The notes under the pieces were generated by a model. The model saw nothing but the letters and a program-made list of their open reading frames with translations, was not told where the DNA came from and made no database searches. From an uncultured Granulosicoccaceae bacterium (GTDB taxonomy: Bacteria; Pseudomonadota; Gammaproteobacteria; CALCKW01), in NCBI GenBank assembly GCA_937965695.1, contig CALCKW010000002.1, positions 186,001-250,000 on the forward strand: 64,000 bases of DNA. Direction: 5' to 3'. Below, in pieces: positions 27,441 through 36,541 of this stretch. A program made the position numbers and the translations under genes. Position 1 is the first letter of the stretch, and every line of letters begins with the position of its first letter.

Positions 27441-29486
27441 CTAAAACAGAACAGGGGTCTCTCGTTTATAAAGTCTCGACTCAGGCATGTCTCCAATAAG
27501 TTGTCGTGCCTGAGCATGACCCGAGAAAACCGCTGCCTGAATAATATTGGGCGCTAAGCAGTCACCGATGCCGGCAACTTTTGCGGCCATTGGTTCTATG
27601 GCTTTCAACGCCAACAACAATGCATCACTGGGCTCTCGGGCCGAGACGTTGACGAGCGTACTTCCGTTGATATGCGGCATTTCATGGCCTGTATCTGAGC
27701 GCGTGATCTTCAAGCTTTTCCCCGTCCACGCGGTGGCCGTGCTATTGGGGTACATTTGCACCCCCAGATCAACCATCTGTTCTAACATGCGCGGTTGCTC
27801 TAGGGTGTAACCCATCCAATCAGCGATGACCGGCAGAGGACAGACTAGATGCACCTCAATGCCTCTGCTGGCTAGATGGGCCGCCAACACGTTACCCATG
27901 TAATAGTGGTCATCATCGTAGATCACCACGGGGCCATTCACTTCTACGCCATCCATGACATCATCGGGTGTCAACGCGTGTTCTGCAAAACCCGTTATCG
28001 GCGCGTAGCTGGTGCTACCCAAACCATCATTGCGCCAACTTGCACCGGTCGCTACAACGACATGATCCGCATTAAAATCTGCAACATCATCAACCGTAAT
28101 AGTACTTTCAGCAAACAGCGAAGCGTTGGGCAGCTGCCGAAGCTGATACAACCGATAATCAACAACACGACTCCAGGCGCTCAACCCAAGCAATTTACTT
28201 TCGCGTAATACACGGCCACCAAATTCGCTGTTCTTTTCAGCGACTGTCACTGTGTGGCCAGCACGCGCTAAGGTCAAAGCACACTCCAGCCCCGCCGGAC
28301 CAGATCCCACAACAAGCATGTTCTTGGCACAATCAACTTGAGGCGTTTTTTCTGGGTGCCAACCACGGCGCCACTCTTGCGATATAGTAGGGTTTTGCGT
28401 GCACATCAACGGGACCGAGTAGGCATCAGCGGCAACACATATATTGCACCCTATACACTCTCTTATATCTTCAACCCGTCCATCGCGTATCTTGTTGGGT
28501 AAAAACGGATCGGCTATAGAAGGCCTTGCTGCGCCGATAAGATCCATCACGCCGCGTTTAATTTGGCTTACCATTGCGTCCGGAGATGTAAAACGACCTA
28601 CCCCTACAACAGGCTTGCTGGTGAGCTCTTTGACGTACGCGGTGTATTTTTCTTGCGCACCTTCTTGGTCAAAGCGCGAAGTTCCCGAGTCACGTGGCCA
28701 GCCAGCGACGTTTACATCCCACAGGTCTGGTACTTCGGCAAGCTCAGCAATGACATCTCGAGCTTCACCGTCGTAAGTCATCGGGCTGCCCGCTCTAAAA
28801 TCGTGGGCGGCAATGCGAACAGCTACCGCTATTTCGCCAGCGGCTTCATCCATTGTGTCTTCAAGAATTTCTCTGAACAGACGAATGCGATTCTGAAAAC
28901 TGCCGCCATACTCATCACTTCGTCGGTTGTACATGGGGTTCATAAAGTGCCATGCAATCGAGGCATCATGAGCAACGTAGACGTACACCATGTCGTAGCC
29001 AGCGCGCTTCGCTCTTTTAACCGCATCTCGATGGCTTTGACGAACAGCACGAATATCATCTTTATCCATCGCCTTGGACTGAATCGGCAACGAAGGTTTG
29101 AGAATACGCAGTGACGATGGACCGAGTACAGGTGTGCCAGTGTCAAAATTGCGGGCACGAATACCTGTGTGCCCCAATTCAATGGCAGTAATCGCACCGT
29201 GTGCTTTGACACGTTCCACCATCAGCGCATGAGACTTAACATCCGTTTCGTCCCAGAATTTTTCCATGGGTAGATTTGAAATATCCGAGCTCGGATCTAT
29301 CTCAGCCAACTGCATACAGACTGTCCCCCATCCCCCCTCTGCTTTCATCTCACGCAAGCCAATAGATCCGTTGGGCATCAACGGTGAATGCCCAGTGGCG
29401 TGTGGCGCGGAGAAAAATCGATTGGGCGCTGTGATAGGGCCAATTTTTACTGGTTCAAACAATATGTCATAGCGAGGGTCGCGCAT
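27441..29486 (-). CDS. Trimethylamine dehydrogenase-like N-demethylase
   Basis: 681 aa from the ATG at 29486 (MRDPRYDILFEP); the longer frame to 29618 overlaps the UPF0261 gene and is rejected. The alignment to TMADH is extensive: AEGGWGTVCMQLAEI, YNRRSDEYGGSFQNR, GAARPSIADPFLPNKI, the 4Fe-4S motif CIGCNICVAADAYSVPLMC, then the FAD/ADP-binding GSGPAGLECALTLA domain. Cys30, which holds FMN covalently in TMADH, is Ala30 here (FFSAPHATG), so FMN is non-covalent. Related proteins (DgcA) demethylate dimethylglycine. It follows the UPF0261 gene by 28 bp. Confidence 0.85.
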   Translation of the reverse strand: MRDPRYDILFEPVKIGPITAPNRFFSAPHATGHSPLMPNGSIGLREMKAEGGWGTVCMQLAEIDPSSDISNLPMEKFWDETDVKSHALMVERVKAHGAITAIELGHTGIRARNFDTGTPVLGPSSLRILKPSLPIQSKAMDKDDIRAVRQSHRDAVKRAKRAGYDMVYVYVAHDASIAWHFMNPMYNRRSDEYGGSFQNRIRLFREILEDTMDEAAGEIAVAVRIAAHDFRAGSPMTYDGEARDVIAELAEVPDLWDVNVAGWPRDSGTSRFDQEGAQEKYTAYVKELTSKPVVGVGRFTSPDAMVSQIKRGVMDLIGAARPSIADPFLPNKIRDGRVEDIRECIGCNICVAADAYSVPLMCTQNPTISQEWRRGWHPEKTPQVDCAKNMLVVGSGPAGLECALTLARAGHTVTVAEKNSEFGGRVLRESKLLGLSAWSRVVDYRLYQLRQLPNASLFAESTITVDDVADFNADHVVVATGASWRNDGLGSTSYAPITGFAEHALTPDDVMDGVEVNGPVVIYDDDHYYMGNVLAAHLASRGIEVHLVCPLPVIADWMGYTLEQPRMLEQMVDLGVQMYPNSTATAWTGKSLKITRSDTGHEMPHINGSTLVNVSAREPSDALLLALKAIEPMAAKVAGIGDCLAPNIIQAAVFSGHAQARQLIGDMPESRLYKRETPVLF

Positions 29487-29514
29487 AAATGTGTCCCAAT
29501 TTAAAACCTTTTTG

Positions 29515-30756
29515 TCACGAGGTCTGCTGTTTGATCGTTCCGTCGGCAACCCACGCGTCAAAAATTTCGAGAGCTTTATCGACAAAACCCTGATCGTTGA
29601 TATGGCATTCGACTTCACTAAACGTAAGAGGGCTTGTCATGACTTCGCGCATTTCGTCGCAAAAGGCAGCAAAAGCTTCTGGGTCATAGGCCTCTCCTCC
29701 TGGACGATCCCATTCTTCGATGCCTTGGTTTGGCAGTATCACGTGCGCAGGCGTGCTGCTTTTTTTCAGTCGTTTTGCGATCTCTCTTGCGGTCTCTCTG
29801 CGCTCCTCAGCATTTAGACCCGAACTTTTGATCAAACGATTGTGCGCATGAAAGGGTCGGTCTTGGTATTGCTCGGGGATATCTTGCCAGCCGGCAAAGT
29901 CGATTAAATCGAGGCAACCAGGAGCGACTATTTGAGGTATTCCCGCTCTGCCCGCCTGCAGCATTCGACTTTCGCCACCGTTCACCACTGAGCCTGCGAG
30001 AAGGTTGCCTAACTCAGGCAATGCAAAATCCATAACACAGGCGAAACCACCTTCAGCGGCAACGCTCTCGTAGGCCATGCCGCCCATGCCAGTCGCATGA
30101 AAAATAGCGACTTCAAAGCCGCGCTCTTCCAGCGCAGGCTTGAGCTTTTTCATGTACATCAAACAAGAGGAACCCAACGATGTCATGCCCACCAGGGGTC
30201 GCGACCCCGTATCAACTTCTACAGCTCTAGCTGCCCCTAATACAGCACCTGCCGCCTGGGAAAGAGACGCTTTACACACAGAGTTAAGGCCGTAAAGCCC
30301 TCCTGCCCAAAGGATCATCTGAATATCAGCTGAAAGTCGCTCTGCGGGTATCAAGGGCGAAAACGCAACTGTCGACACCACATATTTGGGTACACCCAAG
30401 GGCAATGCTTGGCATATATCTAAAGCCACATCTGTTCCCATCGTGCCACCCAGAATAACGCAACCATCAAAGCGCCCTTCATCGAACAGCTTTCTGGCCA
30501 ATAGGCTTCCACCTTTGGCCATAATCTGCATGGCGCTGTTTTCATCGCCACTGTCGATAGCTGCTTGAATTGAGCTGCCACCCGCTTCTGCAACATGGTG
30601 CTTCGAGAAATCGGTGGGTTTGCTTGGATCTCCGAGAACAGAGATGTCCATACTCAGCACACCACCACCCATCGCCTGTACCCGCTCGGCCATGTAATCG
30701 AGCTCGTCGTTCTTGGTGTCGTAGGTACCGATGATCAGTATTGTCTTGTCGCTCAT
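29515..30756 (-). CDS. UPF0261 (Tm-1-like) family protein
   Basis: 413 aa from the ATG at 30756, which has GAGG 8 bases upstream; a frame start at 30786 overlaps the preceding gene but lacks such a site. It opens ILIIGTYDTKNDELDYM and contains VILGGTMGTDVALDICQALP, VGMTSLGSSCLMYMKKL, IFHATGMGGMAYESV and IVAPGCLDLIDFAGW, all hallmark blocks of UPF0261/Tm-1-like ATP-binding proteins. Biochemical function is not established in general. It lies between two demethylating dehydrogenases in the same operon, which suggests a catabolic role. Confidence 0.85.
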   Translation of the reverse strand: MSDKTILIIGTYDTKNDELDYMAERVQAMGGGVLSMDISVLGDPSKPTDFSKHHVAEAGGSSIQAAIDSGDENSAMQIMAKGGSLLARKLFDEGRFDGCVILGGTMGTDVALDICQALPLGVPKYVVSTVAFSPLIPAERLSADIQMILWAGGLYGLNSVCKASLSQAAGAVLGAARAVEVDTGSRPLVGMTSLGSSCLMYMKKLKPALEERGFEVAIFHATGMGGMAYESVAAEGGFACVMDFALPELGNLLAGSVVNGGESRMLQAGRAGIPQIVAPGCLDLIDFAGWQDIPEQYQDRPFHAHNRLIKSSGLNAEERRETAREIAKRLKKSSTPAHVILPNQGIEEWDRPGGEAYDPEAFAAFCDEMREVMTSPLTFSEVECHINDQGFVDKALEIFDAWVADGTIKQQTS

Positions 30757-30782
30757 TGTCGTTTCCTCAAATTTTCTTGTTG

Positions 30783-33263
30783 TCATCCACGCATGATGGC
30801 GCCAGTTGGATCGTAAAACGGCTTAAACTGTAAAGTGAGTGGGTACATTTCACCGGCTATCTGCACACTAAATCCGCCATCATCTATCCAAGCTTTATCT
30901 ACGCCTTGTTCGCGTTCAATACTCGCTAGGCCAACCATCGCTTGCAATCGGAAACCCCAGTCACCTGAGGTCACGTGCCCGACACAATGCCCGTCTTTCC
31001 AGATAGGTTCGTTGTGGATTAAATAGGGACCCAACTCCGCTGTTAACCCTTCCACTCGCACGCAGACTGTTCTGACCTTGTAAGCTGGGCCTTGCTCCGT
31101 TTTCTGTTTAAGCAAACTTTGTTTGCCAAGGAATGCATCGACCTTATTGAGTTCAACAGCAAATCCAAGCCCTGTTTCATAGGGGGTATCGTCCTCTCCT
31201 ATGTCGTGCCCAAAATGTCGAAATCCTTTTTCTAGTCGGCAAGCGTTCATGGCGAACATGCCCATGTGGGTCAAGCCATATGGCTCACCCGCCTCAATCA
31301 GCGCTTCATAAACGCCTGCACTGAATTCGGTAGGCAGTAAAATTTCAAAGCCTAATTCACCTAAAAAAGAACGACGAATGACCCAGCCACGCGCGTGTGC
31401 CAAATCAACTTCCCGGGCAGCGCCGAAAGCGAATGTTGCATTGCTTAAATCATCACCACAAATTGACTGCAATATCGTCCTCGCCTTGGGCCCGTGAATA
31501 GTCAGCAACGCATAAGCTGAGGTGGCGTCAAAGATTTCATAATTCCAGCGGGTGTCCGCGTGTTCTCTGATCCAGTATTGATCGCGCGTCTGACTCGGGT
31601 GGCCACTAACCACCATGAAGCTACTCTCGGTCAGGCGCGTAATAGTGACATCGGCTTCAATACCTCCCTTGGCGTTTAGAAACTGCGTGTAGACAGACAT
31701 ACCCACAGGTGTATTGATGTCCGCACCACAGACACGATTGAGTGCCTGTACGGCATCGGGCCCTTGTACCAAATATTTTGCGTACATCGATTGATCTAAC
31801 AACACAGCAGCGTCCCTTGCGGCCAGGCACTCTTTTTCTACCTGTGCGAACCAAGGCTTCATTCGGATCGAGGGCTGCTCCGACCAGCCAGTGCCAGAAT
31901 CATCGAAATACATGGGCACTTCCCAGCCGATGCGTTCTGCCATACAAGCACCAACACTTAACAATGGCTGATGCAGCGGCATTCGGCGCACACCTCTTGC
32001 GGAGTGCTTTTGGCGCCCTGCCCAGTTGAGACCATAGTGGTAGCCAACACTCTCGGCAGAGCGATCTCGGTTGTAAGCTGTATTTGCCTGGAAGGGATGC
32101 GCGCGTGCCGCCAACAATGGAGCCATAGATCTCGACGGTGCGCCGTCAATAATCCATTCGGCCATTGTCAGACCCACACCCCCGGAGTTTAAGATACCGT
32201 TGGAGTTCATACCTGTGGCTAAGAACACGCCTTTAACCTCAGGCGCTGGCCCCATGTAAGGATTACCGTCAGGTGTAAAACTCTCTGGTCCATTGAAAAA
32301 GGTTTGAATGCCGAGAGTTTCTAAGGAGGGCATGCGCGCAAACATACGCTGTAACTCTGGCTCGACATGGTCCATATCAAAAGGCAATTCATCGAATTCG
32401 AATTCTTCTGGTATGCCGCCGACACCGTAAGATTTCCCCTGTGCTTCAAACCCACCGATCAGCAGCTTACCTGCGTCTTCTTTCCAATAGGTTCGTTCTT
32501 CCGAGATATTCAAGATGGGTTGATTGGCAGGCAAACCTTGCACAGGTTCGGTGACGATATAAAAATGCTCGCTGGCATGTAGTGGTACCGTTATGCCGTG
32601 CGATTTAGCAAATAAGTGGCTCCACATGCCACCAGCTAGAACAACCTTTTCACTGGCGATGACACCTTTATCCGTGACAACACCCACAACTTTGCCTTGC
32701 CGAATATCAAGTTTTTCCACTTTGATGTGTTCAAAAACCCGTCCACCTTGGTTTCGTGCTCCTTTACTCAACGCAATCGACACGTCCAATGGATTAACTT
32801 GGCCATTGCTGGGAACATAGAAACCAAGTCTCACGTCCTCTATGACAAGTGCGGGCCAGACTTCTTTCACTTCTTCTGGGCTTATCAGTCGACTGGCAAT
32901 ATCCATACGCGCCGCATGGTCGTGACTGCGCTTCAGCTGTTCTTCTCGTACAGCGCCAAGTGCAATATTGATGGTGCCATTTTGCTTGTAGCCCGTGCCT
33001 TGCCCCGTTTCGAGTTCCAGCTCATCAAATAGTTTGGCCGTGTATTTTCCGAGTTCTGTCTGGGCAGTACTTTCTCGCAATTGACCCACTATGCCCGCCG
33101 CGTGCCATGTCGTGCCACTGGCAATTCTTTTACGTTCCAAAAGAATTGCCGGCACACCACGGTGTGCCAAATGGTAGAGAATCGAAAGACCGATGATACC
33201 GCCGCCAATAATGACAACCGGTGCTTTCTCCGGCAATTCCTCTGACACGAACATACCTCTCAT
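30783..33263 (-). CDS. Dimethylglycine/sarcosine dehydrogenase-like FAD protein with GcvT domains
   Basis: About 826 aa; the start is uncertain (TTG 33275, ATG 33263 or ATG 33254). The FAD-binding motif VVIIGGGIIGLSILYHLA precedes ASGTTWHAAGI, whose His is the covalent-flavin site in DMGDH and sarcosine dehydrogenase. An FAO_M linker and a folate-binding GcvT region (MYAKYLVQGPDAVQALNRVC to GFRHFGHDIGEDDTPYETGL) fill the C-terminal half. The family oxidises N-methyl groups and passes formaldehyde to tetrahydrofolate. It is operonic with UPF0261 and the TMADH-like gene, and is preceded by an aminotransferase 54-66 bp upstream. Confidence 0.87.
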   Translation of the reverse strand: MRGMFVSEELPEKAPVVIIGGGIIGLSILYHLAHRGVPAILLERKRIASGTTWHAAGIVGQLRESTAQTELGKYTAKLFDELELETGQGTGYKQNGTINIALGAVREEQLKRSHDHAARMDIASRLISPEEVKEVWPALVIEDVRLGFYVPSNGQVNPLDVSIALSKGARNQGGRVFEHIKVEKLDIRQGKVVGVVTDKGVIASEKVVLAGGMWSHLFAKSHGITVPLHASEHFYIVTEPVQGLPANQPILNISEERTYWKEDAGKLLIGGFEAQGKSYGVGGIPEEFEFDELPFDMDHVEPELQRMFARMPSLETLGIQTFFNGPESFTPDGNPYMGPAPEVKGVFLATGMNSNGILNSGGVGLTMAEWIIDGAPSRSMAPLLAARAHPFQANTAYNRDRSAESVGYHYGLNWAGRQKHSARGVRRMPLHQPLLSVGACMAERIGWEVPMYFDDSGTGWSEQPSIRMKPWFAQVEKECLAARDAAVLLDQSMYAKYLVQGPDAVQALNRVCGADINTPVGMSVYTQFLNAKGGIEADVTITRLTESSFMVVSGHPSQTRDQYWIREHADTRWNYEIFDATSAYALLTIHGPKARTILQSICGDDLSNATFAFGAAREVDLAHARGWVIRRSFLGELGFEILLPTEFSAGVYEALIEAGEPYGLTHMGMFAMNACRLEKGFRHFGHDIGEDDTPYETGLGFAVELNKVDAFLGKQSLLKQKTEQGPAYKVRTVCVRVEGLTAELGPYLIHNEPIWKDGHCVGHVTSGDWGFRLQAMVGLASIEREQGVDKAWIDDGGFSVQIAGEMYPLTLQFKPFYDPTGAIMRG

Positions 33264-33329
33264 GCGCGTTGACAAGAACGCTCTCTACAATAAAAGTGAC
33301 TCACAGAACGCTTTATGGGGACTATAGGT

Positions 33330-34682
33330 TCAGGCTGCACTAAACCCTGTGTCCAATGCGGAGAGAATTTTCTGCACATCTTCAGCCGTCAAAACCAAAG
33401 GTGGCGACAGAATGAGGTTTGGCCCAGACACTCTGACCATCACCCCATCGTCATAGATAGCGCCGTGAATTCGAGCGATTGTCGCTGGATCCAATGGCGT
33501 TTTATTCTCGCGATGAGACACTAACTCGACTGCGCTCATCAAACCTTCACCTCCACGCACATCACCAATCACTGCATGCTTCTCTGCCAGCTGATGCAGT
33601 CCGGTAATCATCTCAGCACCACGAACCGCAGCGTTTTCATTAACTTTTAGTTTTTGTGTTTCTTTTAGACAAGCAACAGCCGCCGCAGCCCCAACCGGAT
33701 GCCCTGAGTAGGTATAACCACTCCCTATAGCGGCCTTCCCCGTCGCATCCTTCTCGAAGGTTTCGGCAATATGATCAGCAATCATCACAGCACCAAAAGG
33801 GAAATAGCCGTTGGTAATAGCCTTTGCTGTGCATGAGAAATCAGGCTTGACCCCCCAGTGCCTCGAACCCGACCAACTACCGGTACGACCATAAGCTGTG
33901 ATGACCTCGTCAGCGATTAAAAGAATGCCATGTTTATCGCAAAGTGCGCGCACACCGGGCATAAAGCTCTCGTGCGGCACAATGACACCACCGGCCCCGA
34001 GCACGGGTTCCATAATAAAGGCCGCAATCGTGCTCGATCCTTGAAAAGCGATTTCATCTTCCAGGGCTTGCAAGCAGAGCTGCGCCAATTTAGCGGGATC
34101 AGTCTCATTGAAAGGATTGCGGTAGGTATACGGTGCAGGAATATGGAAACACCCTGACAGTAACGGCTCGTATTGGGTGCGAAAATTGGCATTGCCATTG
34201 ACGGACGCGCCACCCGTATGGGTGCCGTGGTAGCCTTTTTTAAGGCTGAGATATTTAGTGCGCCCGGCCTCACCTTTCACCTTGTGATACTGGCGCGCTA
34301 AGCGCAGAGCAATCTCAACACTGTCCGATCCGCCGGACGTAAAAAAAGCGCGTGATAACCCATCCGGGGCAAAGAACTCTTTCAGCATATAACTGAGCTC
34401 TATCACCGCGTCGTTGCTGGTTCCCCGAAATGTAGAGTAATAAGGCAATTGATTCAGCTGCTCAGTAATCGCTTCTTTTATCACATCCGCTGAATAACCC
34501 AGATTGACATTCCATAAGCCACCAACCGCATCAATAGTTTCATGTCCGTCCACGTCGGTGATTCGCACTCCCTGCCCACCAGTAACAATTTTAGGGGAGT
34601 TTTTTATACTGTCCGCGGGATGAGCCATCGGGTGCCACATATGTCGTGCGTTGTTCTCTTTGAGGAAATTGGTGTTTTTCAT
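33330..34682 (-). CDS. Class III aminotransferase (omega-amino acid/polyamine type)
   Basis: 450 aa. MWHPMAHPADSIKNSP at the start, FFTSGGSDSVEIALRLARQY, GYHGTHTGGASVNG, LLIADEVITAYGRTGSW and the PLP lysine in FSCTAKAITNGYFPFGAVM are typical of omega-amino-acid:pyruvate and SpuC-like transaminases. AAAGAG lies 6 bases before its ATG. It is probably first in the minus-strand catabolic operon and is divergent from the TTT transporter genes. Confidence 0.87.
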   Translation of the reverse strand: MKNTNFLKENNARHMWHPMAHPADSIKNSPKIVTGGQGVRITDVDGHETIDAVGGLWNVNLGYSADVIKEAITEQLNQLPYYSTFRGTSNDAVIELSYMLKEFFAPDGLSRAFFTSGGSDSVEIALRLARQYHKVKGEAGRTKYLSLKKGYHGTHTGGASVNGNANFRTQYEPLLSGCFHIPAPYTYRNPFNETDPAKLAQLCLQALEDEIAFQGSSTIAAFIMEPVLGAGGVIVPHESFMPGVRALCDKHGILLIADEVITAYGRTGSWSGSRHWGVKPDFSCTAKAITNGYFPFGAVMIADHIAETFEKDATGKAAIGSGYTYSGHPVGAAAAVACLKETQKLKVNENAAVRGAEMITGLHQLAEKHAVIGDVRGGEGLMSAVELVSHRENKTPLDPATIARIHGAIYDDGVMVRVSGPNLILSPPLVLTAEDVQKILSALDTGFSAA

Positions 34683-34842
34683 CGTTATCTCTTTAATTAG
34701 TCAAAGCGGGACAATGTGGCAATCTGATCGCAGCTCAGGTAGTTGCTCATCAAAACAGTCTTGGTAGTGCTGCACACTACGACGCAAAGGTAAGGCGGTG
34801 CTTTTTTCTTGCGTTGTAATCCTGAAGTAAACTGCAGAATCA

Positions 34843-34873
34843 TATTGACATAAAGCATAGAATGTATCAATAT
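34843..34873. promoter_or_regulatory. Candidate promoter/operator upstream of the TTT operon
   Basis: ATATTGA (34843-34849) and TCAATAT (34867-34873) form a perfect 7-bp inverted repeat with a 17-bp spacer. It overlaps TTGACA (34845-34850), which has CAATAT 17 bp downstream, as a -35/-10 pair reading toward tctC. The arrangement suggests a repressor or activator site in the divergent region; no experiment is implied. Confidence 0.4.
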
Positions 34874-34927
34874 TATTTGCACCTTTGGTACACATAATGA
34901 ACCGATAGCAAATTGAGGAACAAGCTA

Positions 34928-35869
34928 ATGATGTTAAAAAAGACGTTGGTCGCTGGAATCGTCGCTCTGGCCGCAGTAATGCCAGGCTTTGCACAGGCTG
35001 AGTATCCTGAAAAACCTGTCGAGTTCGTTGTGCCTTGGCCTCCCGGAGATCTAGAAGACGTGCTAACACGCATGATCGCTGAGGATTTTCAAAACACCTA
35101 TGGTGTGCCAGCGGCGGTCGTTAATAAGCCTGGTGGTGGCGGTGGTCCTTTCCCGGGCGCCATCGAAGTCGCTAACGCACCTGCAGATGGTTATACCGTT
35201 GGGTCTTTTATTGTTGCTATTCCAGTGGTTGGACCCAACATCGGTATCCCTGAGTTAGCACCCAACCCCTTTGAGCCACTGGGTGCTTTTCTTACTTACC
35301 CCTTCGTGATTGTTGCCGGCGGCGATGCACCCTACAACAACATCGAAGAGCTTGCTGCACACGCTCAAGACAACGATGTTGCGCTGGGTCATTTTGGTGC
35401 CCCGCTCATTCCAACTAAGGTCACTTTTGCATTGGCCAAAGAGAACGGCTTCTCTTTCGCGTCAGATGCAGCCTTTGATGCACTGGATTGCAATACGCTG
35501 GCATCCGGCGATGTTGACGTGATGAATACAACGCTACAGCTTGTCCTGCCCTGCTTGGACAAGGTTAAGGTACTGGCTTCAGTCGGTGAGGAGCGCATTA
35601 GCTTGACGCCTGATACGCCAACCGTGGCAGAACTCGCACCTGCGTTAAACATCTCTTTGTGGAACGGCCTGTTTGTGCACAAAGACACACCTGCGGACGT
35701 GCGTGAAAAAATCATCGCCTCAGCGAAAGAGACCATTGCCTCTGAACGAGCGCAAAATCTAGCGACTGAGACAGGCGCCTTGGTCTACTGGCAGAGCGCA
35801 GAAGAAACCGAAGCGCGTATCGCATCGAATATTGAAGCGATGGACACCGTTAGTTCAATGCTCGAGTAA
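34928..35869 (+). CDS. TctC-like periplasmic substrate-binding protein of a TTT transporter
   Basis: 313 aa. The start is the ATG at 34928 (MMLKKTLVAG), with TGAGGAA 8 bases upstream; the TTG at 34913 is inside that ribosome-binding site. A signal peptide ends PGFAQAEYP. The mature protein begins YPEKPVEFVVPWPPGDLEDVL, the standard TctC/BugT opening, with VVNKPGGGGGPFPGAIEVANAPADGYT after it. These proteins bind mostly carboxylates in the periplasm. A hairpin before tctB may set its higher expression over the permease. Confidence 0.9.
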   Translation: MMLKKTLVAGIVALAAVMPGFAQAEYPEKPVEFVVPWPPGDLEDVLTRMIAEDFQNTYGVPAAVVNKPGGGGGPFPGAIEVANAPADGYTVGSFIVAIPVVGPNIGIPELAPNPFEPLGAFLTYPFVIVAGGDAPYNNIEELAAHAQDNDVALGHFGAPLIPTKVTFALAKENGFSFASDAAFDALDCNTLASGDVDVMNTTLQLVLPCLDKVKVLASVGEERISLTPDTPTVAELAPALNISLWNGLFVHKDTPADVREKIIASAKETIASERAQNLATETGALVYWQSAEETEARIASNIEAMDTVSSMLE

Positions 35870-35896
35870 GTGCGAAGGATTGCATCTGAATGCATT

Positions 35897-35959
35897 GGCC
35901 GATGCTAGAAAACCGCTGACCAAGTCCGGTCAGAGGCTCTCTAGTTATCGGCCATTTTT
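35897..35959 (+). terminator. Intercistronic hairpin between tctC and tctB
   Basis: Nested stem: GGCCGAT (35897-35903) with ATCGGCC (35947-35953), CTAG (35905-35908) with CTAG (35941-35944), and CTGACC (35916-35921) with GGTCAG (35928-35933). A T5 run follows at 35955-35959. This looks like a partial terminator/stabilising stem-loop, commonly found after abundant binding-protein genes. Confidence 0.7.
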
Positions 35960-35993
35960 ATTGCTGTTAGCGCCTTTATAAAATGGACCAAAC

Positions 35994-36533
35994 ATGATGA
36001 ACGCACGGACACTACAAGACTTGTTCAAACGCTATCGAAGGCCTGGCGATCTAGTTTTTAGTGTGTTTTTCCTCTTGTTTTGTGTGTTCATGCTATCCAA
36101 CTTAGAAGACCAAACAACCTGGGTCAAAGGTGGAAAGCTGATGGCACAGCCCGCCTTCTGGCCCTATCTGTCCGTCATCTCAATGGCAGTTTTTGCGACA
36201 TTGCATCTGATTTCCGGTTTAGTCTCTCCCGTAATAGCCGGTCGCTGGACTGAGGTAGCTTTCTGGCTGCGGTCGATAGAGTACGCCGTCTGGTTTTTGG
36301 CCTATGTCCTCATTGTTCCAATTTTGGGTTATCTGCCGGGTACTATTTTATTCACGATTATCTTGTGCTTAAGGCTCGGCTACCGCCAACGAAGAACCCT
36401 AATCAATGCTGCATTATTCGCCATTGTTGTCGTGGTGCTATTTAAATCAATGTTACAAGTCAAAGTGCCGGGCGGGCAGATCTATGAATACCTGCCAACC
36501 ACTCTACGCTCATTCATGCTGACGTACTTCTAG
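35994..36533 (+). CDS. TctB-like small permease subunit of TTT transporter
   Basis: 179 aa with four hydrophobic segments (FSVFFLLFCVFMLSNL; FWPYLSVISMAVFATLHLIS; IEYAVWFLAYVLIVPILGYLP; INAALFAIVVVVLFKSML), the size and layout of TctB. The APAFWPYL-like AQPAFWPYL block before the second segment is family-typical. It is 8 bp upstream of tctA and acts with it in the inner membrane. Confidence 0.85.
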   Translation: MMNARTLQDLFKRYRRPGDLVFSVFFLLFCVFMLSNLEDQTTWVKGGKLMAQPAFWPYLSVISMAVFATLHLISGLVSPVIAGRWTEVAFWLRSIEYAVWFLAYVLIVPILGYLPGTILFTIILCLRLGYRQRRTLINAALFAIVVVVLFKSMLQVKVPGGQIYEYLPTTLRSFMLTYF

Positions 36534-36541
36534 GAAAACTC

